64,000 nt of DNA from Micromonospora echinofusca (GTDB lineage: Bacteria > Actinomycetota > Actinomycetes > Mycobacteriales > Micromonosporaceae). Below are positions 33,606-40,910 of this stretch, piece after piece. The notes beneath the pieces were generated by a model, which was given only the letters and a program-made list of their open reading frames with translations, was not told the DNA's origin and did no database searches. The stretch is taken from assembly GCF_900091445.1 (NCBI RefSeq), contig NZ_LT607733.1:558001-622000 (forward strand), given 5' to 3'. Within the stretch, counting starts at the first letter, position 1, and every line of letters starts with the position of its first letter. Made by a program: the position numbers and the translations under genes.

Positions 33606-35321
33606 ATGGCGGTCAGCAGCATTCCGGCCCGGGCCGGGGACCCGACGTCTCCCCGACCGGCCCGGACCCCCCGCCGGCCCCGGGGGGAAGGTCAGTGGGC
33701 GCTCGGTCACCGCGAGCCGCTCAACCCCAACGAGCGGATCAAGAAGGACGACGACCCGCTGAACGTACGGTCGCGGATCGAGAACATCTACGCCCACCAC
33801 GGGTTCGCCTCGATCGACCCGCAGGACCTGCGCGGCCGGTTCCGCTGGTGGGGCCTCTACACCCAGCGCAAGGCGGGCATCGACGGTGGCCGTACCGCCG
33901 TGCTGGAGCCGCACGAGCTGGAGGACGAGTTCTTCATGCTCCGCGTGCGGGTCGACGGGGGCGAGCTCGACCTGGCGCAGCTGCGGGTGGTCGCGGACAT
34001 CTCCCGCGAGTTCGCCCGGGACACGGCCGACATCACCGACCGGCAGAACATCCAGTACCACTGGATCCGCGTCGAGGACATGCCGGAGATCTGGCGCCGA
34101 CTGGAGTCCGTCGGCCTCCAGACCACCGAGGCGTGCGGCGACTGCCCCCGGGTCGTGCTGGGCAGCCCGGTCGCTGGCGTGGCCCGCGACGAGCTGGTCG
34201 ACCCGACGCCGGCCGTCGACGAGATCGTCCGCCGGTACGTGGGCGACAAGGCGTACTCCAACCTGCCGCGCAAGTTCAAGACCTCCATCTCCTGGCTGGT
34301 CGACACCCCGTACGAGGCGAACGACATCTCCTTCCTCGGGGTGGACCACCCGGACCACGGGCCGGGCTTCGACGTGTGGGTCGGCGGTGGCCTGTCCACG
34401 AACCCCATGCTGGCGCAGCGGCTCGGCGTCTGGGTGCCGCTGGACGAGGTGCCGGACGTCTGGGCGGGCGTGGTCGGCATCTTCCGCGACTACGGCTACC
34501 GCCGGCTGCGCAACCGCGCCCGGCTGAAGTTCCTGGTCGCCGACTGGGGCGTGGAGAAGTTCCGCGAGGTGCTGGAGAAGGAGTACCTGGGCCGCGCCCT
34601 GCTCGACGGCCCGGCCCCGCAGCTGCCCGACCGGCCCGTGGACCACATCGGGGTGCACCCGCAGCGCGACGGCCGCCACTGGGTGGGCGCCGCACCGGTG
34701 GTGGGCCGGGTCTCAGGCGGGCAGCTCGCCCGCCTGGCCGACGTCGTCGAGGCGCACGGCAGCGGGCGGGTGCGGCTCACCCCGTACCAGAAGCTGCTGG
34801 TGCTGGACGTGGCGCCGGAGCGGACCGACTCGCTGGTGCGCGAGCTGCGCGGCATCGGTCTGGAGGCGCGGCCGTCGGCCTGGCGGCGCGGCACCATGGC
34901 CTGCACGGGCATCGAGTACTGCAAGCTGGCGATCGTCGAGACCAAGGCGCGCGGCGAGGAGCTGGTGGCCCGGCTGGAGGAGCGGCTGCGCGACTTCGAC
35001 GCCGACATCTCCATCCACCTCAACGGCTGCCCCAACGCCTGCGCCCGCACGCAGGTCGCCGACATCGGCCTCAAGGGCCAGCTCGTGGTCGGGCCGGACG
35101 GCCGGCAGGTGGAGGGCTTCCAGGTCCACCTCGGCGGCGGGCTCGGCATGGCCGAGGGGCAGACGGCCGGGTTCGGCCGCAAGCTGCGCGGTCTGAAGAC
35201 CACCGCCGAGGAGCTTCCGGCGTACGTGGAGCGGCTGGCCCGGCGTTACCTGGCCGGCCGGGAGGCGGGCGAGACGTTCGCCAACTGGGTGATCAGGGTC
35301 GACGAGGAGGAACTCCGATGA
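33606..35321 (+). CDS. Ferredoxin-dependent sulfite reductase (NirA/Sir type)
   Basis: A 571-residue siroheme/[4Fe-4S] enzyme reducing sulfite (or nitrite) by six electrons. Paired ferrodoxin-like domains are seen with TDRQNIQYHWI, EACGDCPRVV and the cluster ligands in TGIEYCKLA and NGCPNACAR. The context of APS reductase and no nitrogen genes argues for sulfite. CGGAGGA precedes the ATG at 33606 by 8 nt. The stop overlaps the next gene by ATGA. Confidence 0.92.
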   Translation: MAVSSIPARAGDPTSPRPARTPRRPRGEGQWALGHREPLNPNERIKKDDDPLNVRSRIENIYAHHGFASIDPQDLRGRFRWWGLYTQRKAGIDGGRTAVLEPHELEDEFFMLRVRVDGGELDLAQLRVVADISREFARDTADITDRQNIQYHWIRVEDMPEIWRRLESVGLQTTEACGDCPRVVLGSPVAGVARDELVDPTPAVDEIVRRYVGDKAYSNLPRKFKTSISWLVDTPYEANDISFLGVDHPDHGPGFDVWVGGGLSTNPMLAQRLGVWVPLDEVPDVWAGVVGIFRDYGYRRLRNRARLKFLVADWGVEKFREVLEKEYLGRALLDGPAPQLPDRPVDHIGVHPQRDGRHWVGAAPVVGRVSGGQLARLADVVEAHGSGRVRLTPYQKLLVLDVAPERTDSLVRELRGIGLEARPSAWRRGTMACTGIEYCKLAIVETKARGEELVARLEERLRDFDADISIHLNGCPNACARTQVADIGLKGQLVVGPDGRQVEGFQVHLGGGLGMAEGQTAGFGRKLRGLKTTAEELPAYVERLARRYLAGREAGETFANWVIRVDEEELR

Positions 35322-35476
35322 GCGAGACCCGTTCCGCGCCGCTGTACTGCCCGTACTGCGGCGAGGAGGACCTGCGGCCGAGCGAGGCCGGCCACGGCGC
35401 CTGGGAGTGCCACGCGTGCGCCCGGGTGTTCACGGTGAAGTTCGCCGGCCTGCTCGGCAGGGCGGTGGCCCGGTGA
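35318..35476 (+). CDS. Zinc-ribbon miniprotein of the sulfur operon
   Basis: A 52-residue protein with two CxxC pairs (YCPYCGEEDLRP and WECHACARVF), forming a zinc ribbon or possibly an Fe-S/rubredoxin-like site. It is locked between sulfite reductase (ATGA overlap) and APS reductase (GTGA overlap), so it is co-made with both. It may be an electron carrier, metal chaperone or regulator for them, by context only. Confidence 0.8.
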   Translation: MSETRSAPLYCPYCGEEDLRPSEAGHGAWECHACARVFTVKFAGLLGRAVAR

Positions 35477-36297
35477 GCGCGCGACCGGGCGAGCGGCCCG
35501 GTCTCGTCTCCGCGACTGGCCTGAACCTGGTGGGCCCGGGTACGCCCGCGCCGGCCGACCCGGCCCGCTCCGACCCGGCCCGCTCCGGCCCGGCCGACCC
35601 GGCCCGGCGTCGCCCGGACGAGCTGCGGGCGTTGGCCGAGGAGGCCGGCCGGGAGCTGGAGGGCGCCCCCGCGCTGGAGATCGCCCGCTGGGCGGCCGAG
35701 ACGTTCGGCGACCGGTTCTGCGTCACGAGTTCCATGGCCGACGCGGTGCTGGCGCACCTGGTCTCCCGGGTCGCCCCGGGCGTGGACGTGGTCTTCCTCG
35801 ACACCGGCCTGCACTTCCCGGAGACGCTCCGGGTCCGCGACGAGGTGGCCCGGACGCTGCCGGTGAACGTGCGCTCGATCCGGCCGCGGCTGACCGTGGG
35901 CCAGCAGGACGGCCAGTACGGTCCGCGCCTGTTCAACAAGGCGCCGGACGACTGCTGCCAGCTGCGCAAGGTGGAGCCGCTGGAGCGGGCGCTCGCCGGC
36001 TACGACGCCTGGGCCGCCGGGCTCCGTCGGGACGAGTCGCCGACCAGGGCGAACACGCCGGTGGTGACCTTCGACGCCCGCCGGGGCAAGGTCAAGGTCA
36101 ACCCGATCGCGGCATGGCGGCAGGCCGACGTGGACGCCTACGTCGCCCGCTGGAACGTGCCGGTCAACGAGCTGTTCCGGCAGGGCTACGGCTCGATCGG
36201 CTGCTGGCCCTGCACCCGCCGTACGAAGGCGGGTGAGGACCCCCGGGCCGGCCGTTGGGCCATGTTCGAGAAGACCGAGTGCGGACTGCACGTCTGA
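35473..36297 (+). CDS. cysH: Adenylylsulfate (APS) reductase
   Basis: A 274-residue thioredoxin-dependent reductase that produces sulfite. The PP-loop-like core shows ITSSMADAVLAHLV-type binding and FLDTGLHFPETL. The [4Fe-4S] cysteines CC (DDCCQLRK) and CWPC (GSIGCWPCTRR) are both present, which indicates APS rather than PAPS as substrate. The catalytic Cys is in the C-terminal TECGLHV. The first ~55 residues are low-complexity (DPARSDPARSGPADPARRR). The GTG start overlaps the preceding stop. Confidence 0.92.
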   Translation: MSARPGERPGLVSATGLNLVGPGTPAPADPARSDPARSGPADPARRRPDELRALAEEAGRELEGAPALEIARWAAETFGDRFCVTSSMADAVLAHLVSRVAPGVDVVFLDTGLHFPETLRVRDEVARTLPVNVRSIRPRLTVGQQDGQYGPRLFNKAPDDCCQLRKVEPLERALAGYDAWAAGLRRDESPTRANTPVVTFDARRGKVKVNPIAAWRQADVDAYVARWNVPVNELFRQGYGSIGCWPCTRRTKAGEDPRAGRWAMFEKTECGLHV

Positions 36298-36320
36298 CCG
36301 GGCCCACCCCGGTCCCTCCC

Positions 36321-37103
36321 GTGTCGCCGGAAGCGCCCGGGCCGTCGGGGGCGGCCGACCCGGTGGTGCTGGTCGCCCACGGCAGCCGGGACCCGAGGGC
36401 CGCCGAGGCGACCCGGGCGCTGGCCCGGGCCGTGTCGGCCGTCCGCCCGGGCACGCCGGTGCTGGCGAGCTGGCTGGACCACACCGAGCCGGGGCCGGCG
36501 ACGGTGCTGCGGGACCTGGCCGCCGCCGGGCACCCCCGGGCCGTGCTGGTGCCGCTGCTGCTCACCGCGGCGTACCACCGGCGGGTGGACGTCCCGGCGG
36601 CCGTCGCGGCCGCCCGGGAGGCGGGACCACCGATCGCGGTACGGGTGACCGACGTGCTCGGTCCCGCCGACGGGGAGGTGGACGGCGGTCTGCTGGCGGG
36701 GCTACGCCGACGGCTGGCCGAGGCGGAGCCGGGGCGGTTCGACGCGCTGGTGCTGGCGGCGGCCGGCACGAGGGACGCCCGGGCGCGCGGGTCGGTGGGG
36801 CGGGTGGCCGCCGCCCTCGCCGCCCGACTCGGGGTGCCGACCCGTGTGTCGTACGCCTCGGCGGCCCCGCCGGAGGTGGCCGCGGCGGTGGCCCGGCTGC
36901 GGGACCGGGGTGCCCTTCGGGTGGCCGTGTCGGCGTACTTCCTGGCTCCGGGCCTGTTCCACGACGCCGTCGCCGCGTCGGCGCGGGGCGCGGGGGCGGT
37001 GGCCGTGTCCGCCCCGCTGACCGACGCGCCGGAGCTGGCCGACCTGGTCCTGCGGCGGGTGGACGCCCTCGGCCGGGTGACGGGACTCACGCCCCGCTCA
37101 TGA
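36321..37103 (+). CDS. CbiX/SirB-like chelatase
   Basis: About 260 residues of the sirohydrochlorin chelatase family, which inserts iron or cobalt into sirohydrochlorin. Two half-domains are seen. The first has VVLVAHGSRDPR with the metal-binding His and LVPLLLTAAYHRRVDV with the second His. The second has LVLAAAGTRDARARG, where the His is lost. It would supply siroheme for the sulfite reductase of this operon. The start is uncertain: GTG 36321 is chosen, and GTG 36279 would overlap cysH. Confidence 0.8.
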   Translation: MSPEAPGPSGAADPVVLVAHGSRDPRAAEATRALARAVSAVRPGTPVLASWLDHTEPGPATVLRDLAAAGHPRAVLVPLLLTAAYHRRVDVPAAVAAAREAGPPIAVRVTDVLGPADGEVDGGLLAGLRRRLAEAEPGRFDALVLAAAGTRDARARGSVGRVAAALAARLGVPTRVSYASAAPPEVAAAVARLRDRGALRVAVSAYFLAPGLFHDAVAASARGAGAVAVSAPLTDAPELADLVLRRVDALGRVTGLTPRS

Positions 37104-37143
37104 TCGTCGACTGTCCCCGGCGGGTACCGGCAGGACATGCGGA

Positions 37144-37188
37144 CAGCGATACGCCCCGGCGGGCGTACCCGGCCGGGGCGTATCGCTG
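37144..37188. terminator. 17-bp hairpin between sulfur operon and whiB1
   Basis: A perfect 17-bp stem (37144-37160 with 37172-37188) and an 11-nt loop in the gap between convergent chelatase and whiB1. It should terminate both operons. Confidence 0.85.
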
Positions 37189-37199
37189 GTGCGTGGGGA

Positions 37200-37457
37200 T
37201 CAGGCGGAGTGAGCGCGCAGCACCCGGAGGCCACCGCGGCGCTTGACAGCCCGCCGCTCCTCCTCGCTCATCCCGCCCCAGACGCCAGCGTCCTGACCGG
37301 ACTCCAGCGCCCACTGCAGGCACTGGTCGGTCACGGAGCAGCGCCGGCAGACGGCCTTGGCCTGCTCGACCTGCAGGAGAGCCGGTCCGGACGTCCCGAT
37401 CGGGAAGAACAGCTCCGGGTCCTCGTCGCGGCAGACAGCATGGTGACGCCAGTCCAT
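37200..37457 (-). CDS. whiB1: WhiB1-type iron-sulfur regulator
   Basis: An 85-residue Wbl protein of the WhiB1/WblE subgroup. MDWRHHAVCRDEDPELFFP opens it, CRRCSVTDQC completes the four [4Fe-4S] cysteines, GVWGGMSEEERRAVKRR follows, and the end is basic. WhiB1 is an essential, NO-sensitive partner of the primary sigma factor in mycobacteria. The ATG at 37457 has GAGGAG about 10 nt upstream. The 450-bp upstream region holds a CRP-type site, as known for mycobacterial whiB1. Confidence 0.92.
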   Translation of the reverse strand: MDWRHHAVCRDEDPELFFPIGTSGPALLQVEQAKAVCRRCSVTDQCLQWALESGQDAGVWGGMSEEERRAVKRRGGLRVLRAHSA

Positions 37458-37621
37458 GGCGGCAACACTCCTCATTCTGGGTGGGGTGGCAGATATTGCT
37501 TCTGTTGCTTTTCCTATTTGCATCCGCAGCGCCGATGGTGACGGTTCGCGTCTGCCTATTCGGCAATGCGTGAGCAGGCTGTGTCGGCCCCGCGGACCTG
37601 CTGGAACAGCTCAACCTGACG

Positions 37622-37652
37622 AGCGTATCCAGGCAATGTCCCGGTAACTCAA
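37622..37652 (-). promoter_or_regulatory. Candidate proximal promoter of whiB1
   Basis: Minus-strand TTGAGT (37647-37652) and TACGCT (37622-37627) are separated by 19 nt. The transcript would start near 37615, giving a leader of about 160 nt. Confidence 0.4.
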
Positions 37653-37658
37653 GTTCGC

Positions 37659-37692
37659 TTGTGAATACTTTCACGAACATCGGGGATGTCAA
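37659..37692 (-). promoter_or_regulatory. CRP-type site overlapping a distal whiB1 promoter
   Basis: The palindrome GTGA-N6-TCAC at 37661-37674 fits the CRP/FNR-family half-site rule and mycobacterial CRP sites. It overlaps the -10 region of a minus-strand promoter with a consensus TTGACA (37687-37692) and GTATTC (37663-37668), 18 nt apart. Relative to the proximal promoter it would be centred near -52. Confidence 0.5.
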
Positions 37693-37907
37693 GGGTGACG
37701 CTCGGAAAAACTCCGGGCGGTGAGCAAGCCCACAACCCCTTTGTCCGGATTCCAGCGCCTTCCTGGTTACCCGGCGTACCACTGTCGAGGATCAATATAG
37801 TACAGTCCGCGTGACATTGCTGACATTTCCGGCACCTGCCCCTCGGTGTGGCGGCCGTCGCATCGACCGGTGGCGCGACCGCGTCGACCAAGGGCAGTAC
37901 CCGAGAC
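37693..37907. other. AT-richer noncoding stretch between lipid kinase and whiB1 promoter
   Basis: No gene is visible. There is an AT-rich core with TATAGT at 37796-37801 (plus strand) and an overlapping minus-strand TACTAT, and a TGACATT direct repeat at 37812-37818 and 37821-37827. It may be a further distal whiB1 promoter or an unannotated small RNA. Confidence 0.3.
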
Positions 37908-38858
37908 CTAGCAGATTACTCTCAGTGCGGCGGGAATGGATGTGAATCTGACTTTCTCCCGCTCGCCAAGGTAGTCGCCGTCGAGCTGGAACGCCTGCGG
38001 ACGGGCCGAGACCAGGGTGAACTCGGCAACATCGTGCAGCCGCAGCACCTGACGGCCGTGCGGATCCGGCGTTCGGGAGAAGAACTGCGTCACCGTCCGT
38101 GTCGTGCTGGCCACCCGCAGCTGACGCAGTGCCAGCACGTCCAGGCCCAGATCGAACGACGCCTCCGGGTTCGGGTTCACCTCGCGGTCCCCCAGATAGG
38201 TCCACGGGGCGGTGTTCTGGATGATGACCGTCGCCAGCTCGCCCTCCGCCGGCTCGCCCGGGCGCTCCAGACTGATCGCCGGATGACGGCGGTCGGAGTT
38301 GAGGAAGTACTGGGCCACGGTGGACCGGAAGTAGAGGGCGGGCGTCGAGACCCGGCCCCGCCGGCGGGCCTGCTCCACCCGGTGGATGACGGCCGCGTCG
38401 ACGCCGAAGCCCGCGCAGAAGGTGAAGTAGCGGTCGTCGGCCCGGCCGAGCCCGATCGTCCGGTACCGGCCCAGCCGCAGGCCCTCCAGGATCATGCTGG
38501 TCCCGTCCGGCCAGTCCCGGGGCAGGCCCAGCGCCCGCGCGAAGACGTTCGTGGAGCCCCCCGGCACGGTCGCCAGGGCGGGCAGCCGCTCGGCCGGCGT
38601 GGCCCCGTTCGGCAGGGTCGGCGGCTGCGCCGTCATCAACCCGTTGACGACCTCGTTGACCGTCCCGTCGCCACCGAGCGTGACGACGACGTCGACGCCC
38701 TCCTCGGCCGCCTCGCGCGCCAGGTCGGTCGCGTGGCCCCGCCGTCGGGTGTAGCGCACGGAGAGGTCGACTTCGCTGCGCAGTGCCCGGACCAGGACGT
38801 CCCGGCTGCGCTCGCTGGTGGTGGTGGCCTTCGGATTGACCACCAGGACGGCCCGCAT
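37908..38858 (-). CDS. Diacylglycerol/lipid kinase family protein
   Basis: A 316-residue YegS/DgkB-like kinase that phosphorylates a lipid hydroxyl with ATP. The signature VTLGGDGTVNEVVNGLM (GGDGT) and VPGGSTNVFARALGLP are present, along with C-terminal beta-domain motifs DREVNPNPEASFD and FQLDGDYLG. It has no membrane helix. ATG 38858 starts directly at the fold (MRAVLVVNPKA). TACAGT lies 7 nt upstream, so it is likely leaderless and divergent from the next gene. Confidence 0.88.
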   Translation of the reverse strand: MRAVLVVNPKATTTSERSRDVLVRALRSEVDLSVRYTRRRGHATDLAREAAEEGVDVVVTLGGDGTVNEVVNGLMTAQPPTLPNGATPAERLPALATVPGGSTNVFARALGLPRDWPDGTSMILEGLRLGRYRTIGLGRADDRYFTFCAGFGVDAAVIHRVEQARRRGRVSTPALYFRSTVAQYFLNSDRRHPAISLERPGEPAEGELATVIIQNTAPWTYLGDREVNPNPEASFDLGLDVLALRQLRVASTTRTVTQFFSRTPDPHGRQVLRLHDVAEFTLVSARPQAFQLDGDYLGEREKVRFTSIPAALRVIC

Positions 38859-38865
38859 GGGCGGC

Positions 38866-38871
38866 ACTGTA
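38866..38871 (-). promoter_or_regulatory. Leaderless -10 of lipid kinase gene
   Basis: Minus-strand TACAGT is 7 nt before the ATG at 38858. Confidence 0.5.
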
Positions 38872-38888
38872 CCGCGCGCCACCACGGG

Positions 38889-38894
38889 TATCGT
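38889..38894 (+). promoter_or_regulatory. Leaderless -10 of divergent membrane-protein gene
   Basis: TATCGT is 7 nt before the GTG at 38902. With the kinase -10 on the other strand it makes a compact back-to-back leaderless promoter pair within 43 bp. Confidence 0.5.
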
Positions 38895-38901
38895 GGCGCG
38901 C

Positions 38902-39291
38902 GTGACCATCGACTCCGACCCGATCCCCGTCACCCTCCGCTGGGCGGTCCGGTTGCTGCGGGCCGAGGCGGTCGCCGTGGGACTGGTCGCCGCGTGGCTG
39001 CTCTGGGCCGACCTCACCGCGACCACCACCGACCTCACGTCGGCGTTGCTGGTGACCGCGTTCGCCATCGGCGCGGCGGCGGCCCTCTGGGCGCTGGGCG
39101 GCGCGCTGACCCGCCGGCGGGCGGGAGCCCGGTCCCCGGCGATCGTGCTCCAGTTGATGCTGCTGCCGATCGGGTGGTTCATGATCCAGGGCGGCATGGG
39201 GTGGCTCGGCGTACCGCTGATCGCCCTCGGCCTCGGCGTGACCGCACTGCTGGTCAGCACCCCCACCACCCGGGCCCTCGGCTTCGGGTGA
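38902..39291 (+). CDS. Small membrane protein
   Basis: A 129-residue protein with four hydrophobic helices (near residues 15-35, 45-65, 78-95 and 98-118) and a short conserved-looking PIPVTLRWAVRLLRAEA entry segment. No family is recognised. It ends 27 nt from the convergent anti-sigma-like gene. Confidence 0.65.
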   Translation: MTIDSDPIPVTLRWAVRLLRAEAVAVGLVAAWLLWADLTATTTDLTSALLVTAFAIGAAAALWALGGALTRRRAGARSPAIVLQLMLLPIGWFMIQGGMGWLGVPLIALGLGVTALLVSTPTTRALGFG

Positions 39292-39318
39292 CGCCCGGCG
39301 TGGCGCCGGATCGAGGTG

Positions 39319-39729
39319 TCAGTAGCCGGAGGCGCGTCGGGTGAGCAGCGAGATGGTGGCCTGGCCGTCGGCGGCCGTCGCGGCCGCGGACGTGGTCAGC
39401 GCGGTGAGCACCTTCCAGGCGAACGACGACTCGGCGGGGAGCGTGGCGCCACGCACCGTCGGCACGGTCACCTCCACGGTGAGCGCGTCGTCGGTGACCG
39501 CGAAGCGGCAGTCGAGCTCCGCGTCGCGGGTGGCGATGGCGAGCAGCATCGCGCACGCCTCGTCGACGGCGATCCGCAGGTCCTCGATCTCGTCGAGGGC
39601 GAACTGGAGCCGCGCCGCGAGCCCCGCGGTGGCGGTACGTAGCACCCCGAGGTAGCCCCCGTCCGCGGGCACGGTGAGGTGCACGACGTCGTCGTCGGTC
39701 GTCGGCTGCCCGGTCAGTTGAGTCACCAC
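39319..39729 (-). CDS. RsbW-like ATP-binding anti-sigma factor
   Basis: A 136-residue protein resembling actinobacterial RsbW-type kinases. LRTATAGLAARLQFALDEIEDLRIAVDEACAMLL carries the N-box region, while the later G boxes are weak (SSFAWKVLTALTTSAAA). No sigma factor gene is adjacent, unlike typical sigF loci. The GTG at 39729 follows GGGGGGA, and a TAGAGT hexamer at 39748-39753 is a possible -10. Confidence 0.75.
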   Translation of the reverse strand: MVTQLTGQPTTDDDVVHLTVPADGGYLGVLRTATAGLAARLQFALDEIEDLRIAVDEACAMLLAIATRDAELDCRFAVTDDALTVEVTVPTVRGATLPAESSFAWKVLTALTTSAAATAADGQATISLLTRRASGY

Positions 39730-39874
39730 TCATCCCCCCGGTCGGGGACTCTACCCGCTCGGTCGCCCGGACGTGTGGGGACCGCCACGTTCCTGCGCGG
39801 CGGGACCCGTCAGCGCGTCCCCGCCGAGCCGGTGGGGGTCGGTTCGTGGCCGGCCGATCCGTGCGCCATGACGA

Positions 39875-39905
39875 CGGCCGGCACGCCCTCGGGACGTGCC
39901 GGCCG
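39875..39905 (-). terminator. sodN terminator hairpin
   Basis: A perfect 11-bp stem (39875-39885 with 39895-39905) and a 9-nt loop, 24 nt downstream of the sodN stop. Confidence 0.75.
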
Positions 39906-39928
39906 GATCGTCGGCGGACCGGTGAGGG

Positions 39929-40333
39929 TCACGCCTGCTTGGTCTCCCAGAAGATCTTGGAGATCTCGTCGATCTTCTGGAGCAGCTCGTCGGCCTTGGA
40001 CGGGTCGGTGCCGCCCTTCGCGCCGGCGGCGCCGGCCAGCTTGGTGGCCTCGTTGAACAGCTGGTGCAGGTGCGGGTACTTCTCGAAGTGGGCCGGCTTG
40101 AAGTAGTCGGTCCAGAGCACCCACAGGTGGTGCTTCACCAGGTCGGCGCGCTGCTCCTTGATCAGGATGGCGCGGGTGCGGAACTCGGGGTCGGTGTTGG
40201 CCTGGTACTTCTCGCAGATCGCCTTCACCGACTCGGCCTCGATCCGGGCCTGGGCCGGGTCGTAGACGCCGCAGGGCAGGTCGCAGTGGGCGCTGGCGGT
40301 CACGCGGGGCGTAAGGATGCGCGGAAGTCGCAT
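39929..40333 (-). CDS. sodN: Nickel superoxide dismutase
   Basis: A 134-residue Ni-SOD precursor. A 15-residue propeptide (MRLPRILTPRVTASA) precedes the nickel hook HCDLPCGVYD, in which the mature N-terminal His and two Cys bind Ni. The rest is the four-helix bundle. GGAGG lies 7 nt before the ATG at 40333. The processing protease SodX is encoded divergently, 86 bp away. Confidence 0.95.
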   Translation of the reverse strand: MRLPRILTPRVTASAHCDLPCGVYDPAQARIEAESVKAICEKYQANTDPEFRTRAILIKEQRADLVKHHLWVLWTDYFKPAHFEKYPHLHQLFNEATKLAGAAGAKGGTDPSKADELLQKIDEISKIFWETKQA

Positions 40334-40419
40334 CAGGATCCTCCATGGGAAGTTTGCGATGATCCAAGACGACATTACTCCTGGAGGCGCTCCGGGGAGG
40401 CCGGCTGGAGGGGAAACCG

Positions 40420-40770
40420 ATGGGGACCGATTACCCGGCGGTGGGCCCCCGGTTGCGGTGGCCGCTGACCGCCGTCCTGGTGACCGGCCCCTCAATGTCG
40501 CCCACGCTGCGGCACGGCGACGCGGTGCTGGTGCGCCCGGGCGGCCGGGCGGTGCGCCCCGGCGACGTCGTGGTCGCCGTCTTCCGCAGCCGCCCCGACC
40601 TGCTCGTGGTCAAGCGCGCCGTACGCGCACAGGGCGGCGGCTGGTGGTTGCACGGCGACAACGGCCTGATCGCCGACGATTCCCGGGCGTACGGGGTGGC
40701 CGACGTGCGGGGTCGCGTGGTGGCCCGCTACTGGCCCCACCCCGCCCGGGTGCGCCCCCGTCGGATATGA
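40420..40770 (+). CDS. sodX: Nickel-type SOD maturation protease
   Basis: A 116-residue S24/S26 signal-peptidase-like protease that removes the SodN propeptide. The catalytic Ser is in VTGPSMSPTLRHGD, the Lys in LLVVKRAVRA, and HGDN follows. No anchor helix is obvious beyond a short hydrophobic stretch. GGAGGGG precedes the ATG at 40420. The divergent arrangement with sodN supports the assignment. Confidence 0.9.
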   Translation: MGTDYPAVGPRLRWPLTAVLVTGPSMSPTLRHGDAVLVRPGGRAVRPGDVVVAVFRSRPDLLVVKRAVRAQGGGWWLHGDNGLIADDSRAYGVADVRGRVVARYWPHPARVRPRRI

Positions 40771-40776
40771 CCCCGC

Positions 40777-40808
40777 TCACATCGGTGTGACGGTGGCGAC
40801 ACTATGCT
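40777..40808 (+). promoter_or_regulatory. Malic enzyme promoter and palindrome
   Basis: A TATGCT -10 hexamer at 40803-40808 lies 12 nt after the palindrome TCACA-TCGG-TGTGA (40777-40790), which overlaps the -35 position. No good -35 hexamer is seen, so the palindrome may bind an activator. The leader would be about 95 nt. Confidence 0.4.
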
Positions 40809-40910
40809 CGGGACGTGCCCGGGTGACCCCCGCACCGCGTGCCGCCGCTCGGCGCCTCACCTCGCGTCCGCGCCGGCCGCTCCGTCTGCTCGACAGATCA
40901 TGGAGTCACC

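Noticed and set aside
40345..40375. Nur operator between sodN and sodX
   Set aside because: TTTGCGATGATCCAAG only loosely resembles a nickel-regulator box; the inverted halves do not match well enough.
40777..40790. CRP site at the malic enzyme promoter
   Set aside because: The half-sites are in the reverse orientation (TCACA first) and only 4 nt apart, which does not fit the TGTGA-N6-TCACA rule. It is kept only as an unnamed palindrome.
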